Shown: positions 15,716 through 24,901 of the stretch, in pieces
How positions within the stretch are numbered: position 1 is the first letter of the stretch
Layout of the letters: each line of letters opens with the position of its first letter
Source: an uncultured Corynebacterium sp.
GTDB taxonomy: Bacteria; Actinomycetota; Actinomycetes; Mycobacteriales; Mycobacteriaceae
Direction of reading: 5' to 3'
DNA: 64,000 nucleotides
Assembly (NCBI RefSeq): GCF_943914615.1
Contig: NZ_CALUCS010000007.1
Coordinates: forward strand, 1 to 64,000
The notes under the pieces: generated by a model
Databases searched by the model: none
What the model saw: only the letters and a program-made list of their open reading frames with translations
Told to the model about the DNA's origin: nothing
Translations under genes and position numbers: made by a program

Positions 15716-17509
15716 CTAGCTCAGCTCCGCGAAGAACTCCAAGATCCGCTCGCCGATCAACTGCCGGGACTTCGGCTTTACAAACTGGTGGCCTTCCCCC
15801 GGAACCTCCAGGAACTGCGGGGTGCGGCCCAGCTCCACCAGTGCGTCGTATAGCTGTTGGGATTCCTGCAGCGGCACGTTCGAGTCGTTGGCGCCGTGAA
15901 TAAACAGCACCGGGGTGGTGATCTGTTCCGCCTTGTGCAGAGGAGAAATCTCCCACAGGAGTTCGGCATCGTGCATCGGGTACCCGTACTTCGGGGAGGC
16001 CGCACTCGCCAGCCACGGCTCGGTTGACTCATAGTAGGTCTCAAAGCTCGTCATACCGCAGGCATCCACCACACCTAGGAACATGTCCGGGTAGCGCGCG
16101 GCCGCCAGCACGGCCAGGAACCCGCCGTAACTGCGGCCTCCCAGGAATACCCGTCCTGCGGTGCACAAGTCGGCGTCACAAAGAAAAGAAACAGTATCCG
16201 CAACGTCGTCGATCGCAGCGAAGCGACCATAACGGTCGTCGGCGTGGATGAACGCACGACCGTTGCCCTTACTCCCGCGAATATTGGGGGTAAACACGGT
16301 GTAACCAGCGGCGACGATGTCCGCAAGCACGTCGTGGTGGGCGGGGCGGGATTGGCCTTCGGGGCCGCCGTGCAGATGCACGTACACCGGGCGGCCCGGC
16401 GCGGGATCCTCCGGCAGGTACAGCCAGCCGGAAAGCTCCAGGCCGTCGCGGGCGGTGTAGTAGACCAGCTCCGGGACGTCGCCCTGCCGGGCGCGCTCGT
16501 CCAGGCGGTCGGTGCGGTCTGGGTCCAGCGGCTCCACGCGTCCGGCCTCCAGCCGCAGTACCTCCACCGTCGGCGGCAGGTTTGGCCCTTCGACTGTCAG
16601 CGCCAGCAGCTGGCCATCGTCCGTGATGGACAGACCCGCGGCGACCATTCCCGGCAGCTCGACGGTGCGGCGGACCTGCACGCGCTGATCTTCGCCGAGG
16701 CTTAGCAGCTCCAGGTTGGAAATGCCCGCCTGGTTCCACAGCACCGCGGCGGTCGACAGGTCCTCGCTGATGGCGAACTCATCAACGTCCGCCTCGGGGT
16801 TACTGATCAGCTCCTCGCGCTCGATACACACCGGGCGCTCGCCCTCGATATCCACCACCAGACGCATGAGCCGGCGGCGATCCGTGCCATGATCGGTGAC
16901 CACGAGAATCACCAGTCGGCTGTCCGTGATCGGTAGGATCCGGCCATCCTCCGTGGTGGCTCCCGGCTCCGGCGGCAGCAGCGGCATCCAACGGCCCTGC
17001 GGGGTAACCAGCAGTAACTCACGGTTGCCACGCGGGCCGACGCGCATGAGGCTATACCCGGCCTCCGAAGCGACAAGCAGCGCGTCGATGCGACGGTCCA
17101 TCACCTGGTAACGCGACGTATTCGGGTCGACCAGACGCGCCTCTGTCATGCCGTCGGCCGCCACGGCATCCATCGCCAGCTTGTCGCGGTCCCATTCGAC
17201 TAGGTGAGTGCGGGCGTCGAAGGTGTTTCTTAGGGGTGACGCCCCTGCGACCTCAGGGTCCGTAGATACCGTGAAGGTCTCGAGCTTTTCCGAGCCCTTA
17301 GGGGAAACCTCACAGGCGATCCACTGGGCATCCGGGGAGTGCAGCACACGCGTGACGGGGCCTTCGATGGGCAGCTGCACGGGGCGTTCCTTGCCCACAC
17401 CGTCCGCGGTGAGCGCTGCCTGGACGGCGTAAGGGTAGCCACCATCGCGGACGATATAGGCGATGGCAGTGCCGTTGGGGGCTAGCGAAGGGGCGGTCGT
17501 ATGGCGCAT
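15716..17509 (-). CDS. S9 (prolyl oligopeptidase) family serine peptidase
   Basis: A 597-aa protein. A degenerate beta-propeller region (residues about 1-340) precedes an alpha/beta-hydrolase domain with the nucleophile in GGRSYGGFLAVLAAARYPD. The acid is in FIHGANDSNVPLQESQ and the His in PGEGHQFVKP. No signal peptide is seen, so it is probably a cytosolic oligopeptidase or acylaminoacyl-type peptidase. It is upstream of lldD on the same strand with a 173-nt gap. It diverges from the DUF4272 gene across about 100 nt that must hold both promoters. The copy of the GGGGCGTCA motif inside it encodes GASPLRN. Confidence 0.85.
   Translation of the reverse strand: MRHTTAPSLAPNGTAIAYIVRDGGYPYAVQAALTADGVGKERPVQLPIEGPVTRVLHSPDAQWIACEVSPKGSEKLETFTVSTDPEVAGASPLRNTFDARTHLVEWDRDKLAMDAVAADGMTEARLVDPNTSRYQVMDRRIDALLVASEAGYSLMRVGPRGNRELLLVTPQGRWMPLLPPEPGATTEDGRILPITDSRLVILVVTDHGTDRRRLMRLVVDIEGERPVCIEREELISNPEADVDEFAISEDLSTAAVLWNQAGISNLELLSLGEDQRVQVRRTVELPGMVAAGLSITDDGQLLALTVEGPNLPPTVEVLRLEAGRVEPLDPDRTDRLDERARQGDVPELVYYTARDGLELSGWLYLPEDPAPGRPVYVHLHGGPEGQSRPAHHDVLADIVAAGYTVFTPNIRGSKGNGRAFIHADDRYGRFAAIDDVADTVSFLCDADLCTAGRVFLGGRSYGGFLAVLAAARYPDMFLGVVDACGMTSFETYYESTEPWLASAASPKYGYPMHDAELLWEISPLHKAEQITTPVLFIHGANDSNVPLQESQQLYDALVELGRTPQFLEVPGEGHQFVKPKSRQLIGERILEFFAELS
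17237..17245 (-). repeat. Dispersed GGGGCGTCA motif (in S9 peptidase gene)
   Basis: On the minus strand GGGGCGTCA is followed by CCCCTAAGAAACACC. In-frame with the gene it encodes GASPLRN. Confidence 0.5.
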
Positions 17510-17610
17510 GAATCAAGTATTCTAGCGAAGCCCTTTCAACTGACCTAACAGTTTCGCCTTTAAGTACAGGCTGGTGCGGGTGGAGCGAAGAGACTCTATG
17601 CTGTGAAGAC

Positions 17611-18810
17611 ATGAGCATTTACGTGAACGCCTACTCCACCGTCCGCGCGGACGTGCCCTTCCGCGGACCGGGCGAGCCCGCCATCGCCTCCCGCGAGTTG
17701 TGCTTCGACTCGCCCGACCGGCCGTTCTTGAAGACCACGGCCAATGGCGCTAGCGAGGACGAGGAGCAGCAGACCCATGAGCTGCTGGAACACCTGACGG
17801 GCTTCGAGGGTTACGCAGCCACGCAGGGTGAGGAGCGATTCGGCAGCTTTAACTCTTATATCCACACAGTGATGCAGCACATCCACAGCGTGCGGCGGCA
17901 CTATGTGTTTGAACGCGACGACGACTTTGACTTCTCTCACCTGGGCGAATTCACTGACTGGGCACGCGAGGCCAACGCGGTCTTCTTCCTGACCGACGGC
18001 ACCGTGCGCAATGCAGGTGGTGCAGATCTACTGGATCCCGCGCTGGTCGGCAGTTCCCAGGCCAGTGGAGCGCAGGCGAACTCTGTACCGCAGCACCCGA
18101 GCTCCGTAGAGCGGATGCGCCGCGTACGTGGAGGCCTGTGGCGGAAGGGTTTCCAGGTGGCGACGACACTGCCGCCGGTGCGCAGCGAAGCCGAGGTGCT
18201 GCTGCGCCCCGCCGAGGAGGTCTTCAACCGGGCCGTAACCTTGTCTGTGGTGGCGACCGTTGCCGTAGCAGTATTGAATAGCGAGCCCGTGGACTTCGAC
18301 GCGTTGCGCTCTGGATCGCGGCGGTCCTTCGACAACCTCACCCCGATTGAGCGGTCCTTCCTCGACGCCGCGGAGGCTGCGCAGGAGGCACAGGATGCGC
18401 AGGGGGCGCAGTCCTATAGCCAGGAGCTGCAGGACGATGCTTATCAGCTGGCCTGGGCCTACACCGCTGCCGAGTTCCTCGCCTGGGCCGTCGGCCTGAT
18501 CGACATTGATGTTTTCGGTTTTACTCCTGTGGATCTTCCCGCCCTGCGGAGTGCACTACGCGCCGTGGATAACGAAGGGCGCGATGCCTCCGCACTGCCG
18601 CTGCGCAGTCTCCCGGAGATCTGCGACGTCTTGGAGCACATCTACTCTCTGCGCTGGGTTTCCGTGGAATTGCAGTCCGATAACCCGAGCCAGACCGGTC
18701 CCGGCACCCTTCAGCCCCAGGATCACTCCACCCTCGTCGAGCGCCACCGCGCCGTCGCCTGGCTCACTGATCCGGTTATCGCCTACGACGACGTAGATCT
18801 CTCTACTTAA
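17611..18810 (+). CDS. DUF4272-like protein
   Basis: A 399-aa cytosolic protein. The C-terminal 210 residues resemble DUF4272: a long helical segment RAVTLSVVATVAVAV, then LTPIERSFLDAAE, then QLAWAYTAAEFLAWAVGLID. The N-terminal part (FNSYIHTVMQHIHSVRRHYVFERDDDFDF) reads as a separate domain of unknown role. Function of the family is unknown. The gene stands alone between divergent and convergent neighbours, and its stop lies 24 nt before a long poly-C run. Confidence 0.65.
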   Translation: MSIYVNAYSTVRADVPFRGPGEPAIASRELCFDSPDRPFLKTTANGASEDEEQQTHELLEHLTGFEGYAATQGEERFGSFNSYIHTVMQHIHSVRRHYVFERDDDFDFSHLGEFTDWAREANAVFFLTDGTVRNAGGADLLDPALVGSSQASGAQANSVPQHPSSVERMRRVRGGLWRKGFQVATTLPPVRSEAEVLLRPAEEVFNRAVTLSVVATVAVAVLNSEPVDFDALRSGSRRSFDNLTPIERSFLDAAEAAQEAQDAQGAQSYSQELQDDAYQLAWAYTAAEFLAWAVGLIDIDVFGFTPVDLPALRSALRAVDNEGRDASALPLRSLPEICDVLEHIYSLRWVSVELQSDNPSQTGPGTLQPQDHSTLVERHRAVAWLTDPVIAYDDVDLST

Positions 18811-18831
18811 AGGTCGCTTCTCTCCAAGTCG

Positions 18832-18846
18832 CCCCCCCCCCCCCCC
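18832..18846. repeat. Homopolymeric C15 tract
   Basis: Fifteen consecutive C between the ends of two convergent genes (DUF4272 protein and esterase). It lies in neither coding region. Such runs slip easily in replication and are error-prone in sequencing, so the length may vary. Confidence 0.95.
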
Positions 18847-18869
18847 AATGCGCGCACGCGGCCCGGGGG

Positions 18870-20294
18870 TCACCGGTGATGGGACTCAAAGAAAGCGGCG
18901 ACTTCGCCCGACGCGGTCACCGCATTAGAACGGCGCTCGCGCGAACGATCTACCGCTCCCGCGCCGGCTTCACCTGTGCGCTCGCCCATCCAGGTGTGGC
19001 CGGCATCGCCGATCGCCAGATGCATGACCTCCATGTGTTGGCCGCAGTTCGGCCACTGGACGCGCTGCACGGCGTCCGTCACGCGGGTGGCAATCGGCGC
19101 GCCCACACAATGTGCGCGGCTCGCATATAGCTGCGAGAACTCGAAAGCTCCCAGGTACTCGTCCTTGTATCGTTCGCCGCCACCGTAGTGGATCGTCTGA
19201 TCCTTTCGGCCGTGAATGTCCAGGTACGGGGTGGTTTCACCACGCTTGAAGCGGACGTCCTCCGGCTTCCTCGGGTCCGCGCCCTTCTCCGCACAGGCGC
19301 GCCACGTGCCCGAGTAGTAGGCCGCGGAAACGGCCGCGAAGGCTGCGAACTCGTCCGGCATCTCGCAGGCCAGTTTCCCCACGAAGCCACCGCCGTTGGA
19401 CATGCCCGTCGCGTAGATCCGGTTCGCATCCACCTGGTAAGTGGAGGACACTGCGTCCAGCATGTCGCGGACGAAGCGCGCGTCCTCGCCGGCCTTCACC
19501 CGCGCATACGGGGCGCCCTCCCATGCGTTGCCGATGCCCTGTGGGTACACCACGATCGCGTTCTTGCCCGCCAGGCCGGTATAGTCCGCCATCTGGGTGG
19601 CCTGCTCGCGGTAGCCGTGGAACGCGAATATCAGCGGGAGGGGCTTTTGATTCTTCGCACCCTCCTGTTGGTTCTTGTCGTAGCGCTGCGCGCCGCGCGG
19701 GACGTTAATGATGTACCGGCGGTCGCGCTTGCCGGACTTGAGCTCGAGGGTTTTGTTCTGTCCCGCCTTCGGCACTTCGCGGATCGGGTGGAAGTGTTGC
19801 GGGATGCGCGCCACCGCAGGGGAAACCTGCACGTTGGGCCCTGCGGGCGGGATGGCCACCGCTTCCGTCGGGGCGAAGTCCGCCGGTTCCTTCACTGTGT
19901 TGTGCGCCTGTGGATCGTCATGGGGGGCGTGGGCGATTTTCTGAATAGCTACGCCCATTCCGGCGGCGCAGAGCAACAGAAACACCGCGAGTACGGTTGC
20001 TGCGATACGCCTGCGGCGAAACTGCTGTTCCGTGGGACGGCTGCCGGTGGGGCGCTCCGGGGCACGGCGGTTGTTGCGGCGATCCGCGCGGTGCCGGCCA
20101 CCCTTCGCGCGGTTTTCGGGATTTTGTTGATGACGCCGCCGGCTGCCCCGCCAGGATTCCTCCCCGAAGCGCGCAGCTTCCTGACCGCTGACCTGTGGAG
20201 GCGCCGCCAGATGGAGGCGCTCCTTCCGAGCCGAGTTTCCCCGCGCGCGACGTTGCGCGCGGGGGTCATCGGGGTCGAAAGGCTCACGAGTCAC
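18870..20294 (-). CDS. Membrane-anchored esterase of the PHB-depolymerase/feruloyl-esterase (CE1-like) type
   Basis: A 474-aa protein. A very basic Arg-rich N-terminus of about 95 residues precedes one membrane span (IAATVLAVFLLLCAAGMGVAI), placing the catalytic domain outside the membrane. The alpha/beta-hydrolase has an oxyanion region FAFHGYREQ and the nucleophile motif YATGMSNGGGFVGKLACEMP. A C-terminal GDAGHTWMGE supplies the His. The DIHGRKDQTIHYGGGERY segment is typical of LpqC/PHB-depolymerase-like esterases. The natural substrate is unknown. It starts 80 nt after the end of dnaE2 on the same strand. Confidence 0.8.
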   Translation of the reverse strand: MTREPFDPDDPRAQRRARGNSARKERLHLAAPPQVSGQEAARFGEESWRGSRRRHQQNPENRAKGGRHRADRRNNRRAPERPTGSRPTEQQFRRRRIAATVLAVFLLLCAAGMGVAIQKIAHAPHDDPQAHNTVKEPADFAPTEAVAIPPAGPNVQVSPAVARIPQHFHPIREVPKAGQNKTLELKSGKRDRRYIINVPRGAQRYDKNQQEGAKNQKPLPLIFAFHGYREQATQMADYTGLAGKNAIVVYPQGIGNAWEGAPYARVKAGEDARFVRDMLDAVSSTYQVDANRIYATGMSNGGGFVGKLACEMPDEFAAFAAVSAAYYSGTWRACAEKGADPRKPEDVRFKRGETTPYLDIHGRKDQTIHYGGGERYKDEYLGAFEFSQLYASRAHCVGAPIATRVTDAVQRVQWPNCGQHMEVMHLAIGDAGHTWMGERTGEAGAGAVDRSRERRSNAVTASGEVAAFFESHHR

Positions 20295-20374
20295 GGGGAC
20301 GATTGTTCTTGGCTGCTACGCCTGTGTCAATTACCGGCCCAATGTTCAGCATCATCCCAGCAAGAAGCGCCGAC

Positions 20375-23300
20375 TTAGCGGAAATCTCGCGAGCCCGCGT
20401 GTGCTCCCGCGATCTCGCCGGCCGGCCGCAGCTGAGTCTCCACCTGTTCCAGCAAATCCGCCGTCACGGTGGCCGCCCCCTCCGCGTTATGGACAATCCC
20501 CCGAACGACCAGGATCTTTGCATTTAGCGCAACCGCTCGTTGCCGCGCCCACAGCCCCTGCGAGACCACAATATTTGCCAGCCCGGTCTCGTCCTCCAAG
20601 CCGAAAAACACCACCCCACCTGCGGTTGCTGGGCGCTGCCGATGGGTCACCACGCCAGCGACGCGCACCCGCGCGCCATCGGGGACGCGCAGCAAACTAT
20701 CGGCCGTCACCACTGCCGCGCCGCCACGCGGGGCAGTATCACCGGAGTGCGCAACGCGCGGGGCAGGGCGCAGATGCCACTCGTCCAGGTATTCGCGCAG
20801 CAGATGCACCGGATGTTCGGCCGTCGTCACGCCCGTGGTCGCTAGTTCGGACGCCACCATCTCAAAAGCACTCATCCCAGGCAACGCCGGCGCATGCACA
20901 CCGGACGTCCCCGGCAGCATTCCCGGCCGCTCGGTCGCCGCCACCCCAGCGGCCCACACGGCCTGGCGGCGGGTTAGTCCGAGGCTCCCCAAAGCCCCCG
21001 CCCGCGCCAGCTTCTCCACGTGGGCCACGGTCAGCCCTGCCTCGCGGGATAGGTCTTCCACGCTGGTGAAGCGGCCGATCCGTTCGCGCGCCTCCACGAT
21101 GCGCTCCGCCACCTCGGCGGAGATCCCCTTCACCCCGCCCGCCCCGCTGAGCCCAAGCCGGATCTGCCCTACCGGCTCGCCGGTCCCCCGGCCTAACCCG
21201 TGAACTCCCGTGGGCCGGTTGGTACGTGGGGGCGTCATTAAGGAAACAACCGCATCCACCTGCACGCCCGAAGCGTTCACGTCCACGGGAAGGACCTCCA
21301 CACCGTGGCGACGCGCGTCGGCCAGCAGGGACTGCGGCGAGTAGAACCCCATCGGCTGGGCGCGCAGCAGAGCCACGCAGAACTCCGCCGGATAGTGGTA
21401 CTTAAACCACGCGGAGTAGTAGACCAGAGAGGCAAAAGATTGCGAGTGTGACTCCGGGAAGCCGTAGCTGGCGAAGGCCACGATCTTGTCCCACAGCCGA
21501 TCAGCCACTACCCCGCGGATCCCATTCTTCGCTTCTAATCCCTGGTAGAAGCGCTTTCTCAGCCGCTCCATCTTCTGCGGCGAGCGCTTGGATCCCATCG
21601 CCCGGCGCAGCGAATCAGCTTCGGCGCCGCTAAAGCCCGCGGCGTCCACGGCCATCTGCATCAGTTGCTCCTGGAATAGCGGGATGCCCAGGGTTTTCGT
21701 CAGGGCGGGCTCCAGGCACGGGTGGTCGAAAGTCACGGGCTCCAGGCCATTGCGGCGGCGAATATAGGGGTGCACGGAGCCGCCCTGGATGGGGCCGGGG
21801 CGGATCAGCGCGACCTCCACCACCAGGTCGTAGAAGGTGCGCGGCTTCAGGCGCGGCAGAGTGGACATCTGCGCGCGGGATTCCACCTGGAACACCCCCA
21901 CCGCGTCCGCGCGGGAGAGCATCGCGTAGACCTCCGGCTCCGTGGGGTCCAGTCGCCACAGCTCGACCTCCCGGCCCCGGTGGGCACGCACCTGATCCAC
22001 CGCGTGGTGCAGCGCCTCCAGCATGCCCAGCCCCAGCAGGTCGAACTTCACCAACCCCACGGCCGCGCAGTCGTCCTTGTCCCACTGCACCACCGAGCGG
22101 CCTTCCATCCGCGCCCATTCCGTCGGCACAACCTGCGCGATCGGACGGTCGCAAATCACCATGCCTCCGGAATGAATGCCCAGGTGGCGGGGGTGGTCCA
22201 GCATCTGCTCGGCCAAGTGCTGCACTGCATCGGGGGTCTGTTCCGGGTGGCGGGTCCAGGCGTCGATTTGGCCCGGCGCGTAGCCGAGGGCACGCCCGGC
22301 ATCGCGGGTGGCGCCGCGGCGGCGGTAGGTGATCACATTCGCCACCTGCGCGGCATTCTCGCGGCCGTAGCGGGAGTACACGTACTGGATCGCCTCCTCA
22401 CGCCGCCCGGATTCAATGTCGAGGTCGATGTCGGGTGGCCCGTCGCGTTCCGGGGAGAGGAAGCGCTCGAAGAGCAGGCCGGAAGCCACAGCGTCCACCG
22501 TCGTGATCCCCAGCGCAAAGCACACTGCGGAGTTCGCGGCGGATCCTCGCCCCTGGCAGAAGATATTGTTCTCGTGGCAGAAGGAGACGATGTCGTGGAC
22601 GATCAGGAAGTAGCCGGGAAACCCCAGCTGCTCGATGGTTTCCAGCTCGCGGTCGATGGTGGCCCAAGCTTGGTTGGCGGCGGCGGAGGAACCGCGCGGA
22701 CCGTAGCGCTGTGCCCCGCCGCGTTCAGTGATGGCGCGCAGCCAGGTCATTTCCGTGTACCCCTCCGGCACGGGGAAGTGTGGCAGGTTCGGCGCGACAA
22801 GGTCCAATGTGAAGGCGCATTCTTCGGCAACCTGCACGGTGGTCTCCACGGCGCGCGCCAGCCACTCGCAATCGCCAGCGAGCTGCAGCATCTCCTCGCC
22901 CGAGCGCAGCCACGAGCCGCCGACCGGGTGGGTGGTCGGCTCCGCGGCCGCCATGTCTTTCCGCTCGCGCAGTGCGGCCTTCGCCCCGGCCAGCCGGGAG
23001 TGCTTAGGGGTAGCGCATGTCGGGGCACTGCTGACGATCTCGCGTAGGCCGTGGCGCACTGCCAGGGCGTGGAGGCGCTCGTTGCGGTCGGCGTCGGCGG
23101 GGTTCATCGTGTGCTGCAGCTCCACTACGACGTTGTCTGCGCCAAAGATGTCCACGATCTGCGCATCCGCCCAGCGCCAATCCAGCACTACTAGCCAGTG
23201 ACCGCCCGCCGCCTCTGCCAGCTGGGGCAGGCTGGGGTACCGGACGGAGTCTTTGTCCGGGGCGGCCATGCGGGCGTCCGAAATAACCCGGCTGAGCCGT

Positions 23301-23818
23301 GTGTAGCCTTCGCGCCCTTTGCACAGCACCGTGAGTGGCACGTCGAGGCTCAACTCCGCGCCGAATACCGTGGCGAGGTCCGCGTTACTCTCTGCCGCCG
23401 CCGTAGCGAAGCGCGCCGCCCCGTAGAAGCCGTCGCGATCTACGCATGCAAGCGCACTTAACCCCAGGTCACGGGCTGCCGCAACCATTTGTTCGGGCTG
23501 GCTCGCGCCACGTAGGAAGTTATAGGCGCTGCAGGCGTGGAGCTCCGCGAAGGGGGTGGTTGTTTCTTTTTGTGACGCCCCTTCGACCCCAGTGCCATCC
23601 GCCCCCGCAGGGCCGAGCGACGTGGTGCGCTGCTGACCTTCCCCTACTCCGACCGCGCGGAGGTTCCGCAACCCCGCCCCTCTGCCGGATAGCACGCTTT
23701 CGAGCTGCGCCCAGCTCAGCGGTCGGCCCTGGGAAAAGCTCCTGGATTGCGGCTTGCGTAGCGTGCGGCGAGATGCCGGGTTTGGCTCGCTGGCGGAGTC
23801 ACGGGGTTCGATAGACAC
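20375..23818 (-). CDS. dnaE2: Error-prone DNA polymerase III alpha subunit, DnaE2
   Basis: About 1147 aa, the SOS-induced translesion C-family polymerase acting with ImuA' and ImuB. The polymerase active-site aspartates are intact (GPPDIDLDIESGRREE). A helix-hairpin-helix (VKGISAEVAERIVEARE) and a C-terminal OB domain (RVRVAGVVTHRQRPAT...GVVFFGLEDETG) follow. The PHP domain looks degenerate: LHACSAY replaces the usual LHAHSxY, and VDRDGFYG replaces TDHDGxYG. Two stretches look inserted, one encoding GASQKETTT and one encoding SLMTPPRTNRPTGVH. I start at GTG 23818, which lies 6 nt after a TATAAT -10 element, as a leaderless transcript would. The longer GTG at 23836 lies inside the SOS box. Confidence 0.92.
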   Translation of the reverse strand: MSIEPRDSASEPNPASRRTLRKPQSRSFSQGRPLSWAQLESVLSGRGAGLRNLRAVGVGEGQQRTTSLGPAGADGTGVEGASQKETTTPFAELHACSAYNFLRGASQPEQMVAAARDLGLSALACVDRDGFYGAARFATAAAESNADLATVFGAELSLDVPLTVLCKGREGYTRLSRVISDARMAAPDKDSVRYPSLPQLAEAAGGHWLVVLDWRWADAQIVDIFGADNVVVELQHTMNPADADRNERLHALAVRHGLREIVSSAPTCATPKHSRLAGAKAALRERKDMAAAEPTTHPVGGSWLRSGEEMLQLAGDCEWLARAVETTVQVAEECAFTLDLVAPNLPHFPVPEGYTEMTWLRAITERGGAQRYGPRGSSAAANQAWATIDRELETIEQLGFPGYFLIVHDIVSFCHENNIFCQGRGSAANSAVCFALGITTVDAVASGLLFERFLSPERDGPPDIDLDIESGRREEAIQYVYSRYGRENAAQVANVITYRRRGATRDAGRALGYAPGQIDAWTRHPEQTPDAVQHLAEQMLDHPRHLGIHSGGMVICDRPIAQVVPTEWARMEGRSVVQWDKDDCAAVGLVKFDLLGLGMLEALHHAVDQVRAHRGREVELWRLDPTEPEVYAMLSRADAVGVFQVESRAQMSTLPRLKPRTFYDLVVEVALIRPGPIQGGSVHPYIRRRNGLEPVTFDHPCLEPALTKTLGIPLFQEQLMQMAVDAAGFSGAEADSLRRAMGSKRSPQKMERLRKRFYQGLEAKNGIRGVVADRLWDKIVAFASYGFPESHSQSFASLVYYSAWFKYHYPAEFCVALLRAQPMGFYSPQSLLADARRHGVEVLPVDVNASGVQVDAVVSLMTPPRTNRPTGVHGLGRGTGEPVGQIRLGLSGAGGVKGISAEVAERIVEARERIGRFTSVEDLSREAGLTVAHVEKLARAGALGSLGLTRRQAVWAAGVAATERPGMLPGTSGVHAPALPGMSAFEMVASELATTGVTTAEHPVHLLREYLDEWHLRPAPRVAHSGDTAPRGGAAVVTADSLLRVPDGARVRVAGVVTHRQRPATAGGVVFFGLEDETGLANIVVSQGLWARQRAVALNAKILVVRGIVHNAEGAATVTADLLEQVETQLRPAGEIAGAHAGSRDFR
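21229..21237 (+). repeat. Dispersed GGGGCGTCA motif (in dnaE2, antisense)
   Basis: GGGGCGTCA is followed by TTAAGGAAACAACC. It is antisense to dnaE2 and encodes part of a stretch (SLMTPPRTNRP) that looks inserted. Confidence 0.55.
23573..23581 (-). repeat. Dispersed GGGGCGTCA motif (in dnaE2, sense)
   Basis: GGGGCGTCA is followed by CAAAAAGAAACAACC. It encodes EGASQKETT in the poorly conserved N-terminal part. Confidence 0.6.
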
Positions 23819-23824
23819 AAAGCG

Positions 23825-23845
23825 ATTATAGAACACATATTCTAT
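23825..23845 (-). promoter_or_regulatory. SOS (LexA) box overlapping the dnaE2 -10 element
   Basis: ATAGAACACATATTCTAT (23828-23845) is a near-palindrome fitting the actinobacterial LexA box GAAC-N4-GTTC with one mismatch in the right half. It overlaps TATAAT on the minus strand (bases 23830-23825), 6 nt before the proposed GTG start. LexA bound here would block RNA polymerase directly. Confidence 0.75.
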
Positions 23846-23893
23846 TAATCGCCAACGGGGGCAAATCCCCTTAAAACTAGTGGAAACTAAGAC

Positions 23894-23909
23894 TAGACTA
23901 AGTTGTTCA
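23894..23909 (+). promoter_or_regulatory. McbR-like operator upstream of metQ
   Basis: TAGAC-TAAGTT-GTTCA has a perfect left half, correct 6-nt spacing and 3 of 5 right-half matches to TAGAC-N6-GTCTA. metQNI is an McbR target in C. glutamicum as I recall. The box is about 90 nt before metQ, similar to the proximal metY box. Confidence 0.4.
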
Positions 23910-23996
23910 TTCTGGTTTAGAGTGCTACTTTAATCGCACAGTTCAGCCCGGACATTCGACAGAGCGCCGGGCCCCATGACTATCCAGGAGGATCCC

Positions 23997-24857
23997 ATGT
24001 CCCTTCGCCGTAAAGTAGCAGCCGGTGTAGCTGCAGCAGTTATGGCCTTCAGCTTGACCGCCTGCGGCGGTGACGACGACACGATCAAGGTCGGCACCAC
24101 CGACCAGGGCCAGAAGCAGTGGCAGGTGTTTGAGGAAAAGGCCAAGGAAGAGGGCCTGAACGTCGAGCTGGTTCCGTTCGGCGACTACAGCCTGCCGAAC
24201 CGCGCGCTGGCCGACGGCGAGATCGACGTCAACAACTTCCAGCACCTGATGTTCCTGGCTGACTACAACGTCAACAACGATTCCAACCTGGTGCCGATCG
24301 GCGCCACCGAGATCATCCCGCTGGGCGTGTACTACCAGGACCACAGCGAGGTAAAGGACATCGAGGAAGCCGGCGAAGTTGCCATCCCGAACGATCCGAC
24401 CAACCAGGGCCGCGCCCTGCACGTGCTGGCATCCGCTGACCTGGTGAAGCTGAAGGACGACAAGATCCTCTCCCCGACCCCGGCCGACATCGACGAGGGC
24501 AAGTCCAAGGTCAAGGTCACCCCGGTGGACGCAGCTCAGACCGTGACCGCCTACAAGGACGGCACCCCGGCCGTCATCAACAACTCCTTCCTGGAGCGCG
24601 GCAACATCGACCCGAAGTCCGCCATCGTCGAGGATGATCCGAAGGCAGAGGCCGCAAAGCCGTTCATCAACGCCTTCGTCACCACCGAGGAGAACAAGGA
24701 CGACGAGGATCTGAAGAAGCTCGTTGAGGTCTGGCACTCCAAGGACGTTCAGGATGCACTGAACGAACAGTCCAAGGGCACCTCCGTCCAGGTTCAGATG
24801 GGCCCGGAGGAGCTGGCTAAGGTCCTGAAGGACACCGAGGATCAGATCAAGAAGTAG
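23997..24857 (+). CDS. metQ: Methionine-binding lipoprotein of the MetNIQ importer
   Basis: A 286-aa lipoprotein (NlpA family). The lipobox LTAC gives lipidated C23. Ligand-fold signatures follow: KVGTTDQGQKQWQVFEEKAKEEG, then DVNNFQHLMFLADYN and VAIPNDPTNQGRALHVLAS. I start at the ATG at 23997, behind a strong AGGAGG; an upstream in-frame ATG at 23976 would shift the signal peptide inward. metN and metI follow on the same strand, giving a complete D/L-methionine ABC importer. Confidence 0.95.
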   Translation: MSLRRKVAAGVAAAVMAFSLTACGGDDDTIKVGTTDQGQKQWQVFEEKAKEEGLNVELVPFGDYSLPNRALADGEIDVNNFQHLMFLADYNVNNDSNLVPIGATEIIPLGVYYQDHSEVKDIEEAGEVAIPNDPTNQGRALHVLASADLVKLKDDKILSPTPADIDEGKSKVKVTPVDAAQTVTAYKDGTPAVINNSFLERGNIDPKSAIVEDDPKAEAAKPFINAFVTTEENKDDEDLKKLVEVWHSKDVQDALNEQSKGTSVQVQMGPEELAKVLKDTEDQIKK

Positions 24858-24901
24858 GCCCAATCGGCACCACTAACCCCAACTCTCAAAAGAGGTTCCC
24901 T

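Noticed and set aside
14340..15719. Long plus-strand open frame opposite lldD (459 aa)
   Set aside because: It mirrors a well-supported enzyme on the minus strand and shows only low-complexity residues. High-GC genes commonly give such antisense frames.
15543..16016. N-terminal extension of the lactate dehydrogenase frame
   Set aside because: It overlaps the S9 peptidase gene and has no family similarity, and a good RBS and ATG lie at 15542.
21722..23047. 441-aa plus-strand frame opposite dnaE2
   Set aside because: It is an antisense shadow of the polymerase gene with no start signal or family features.
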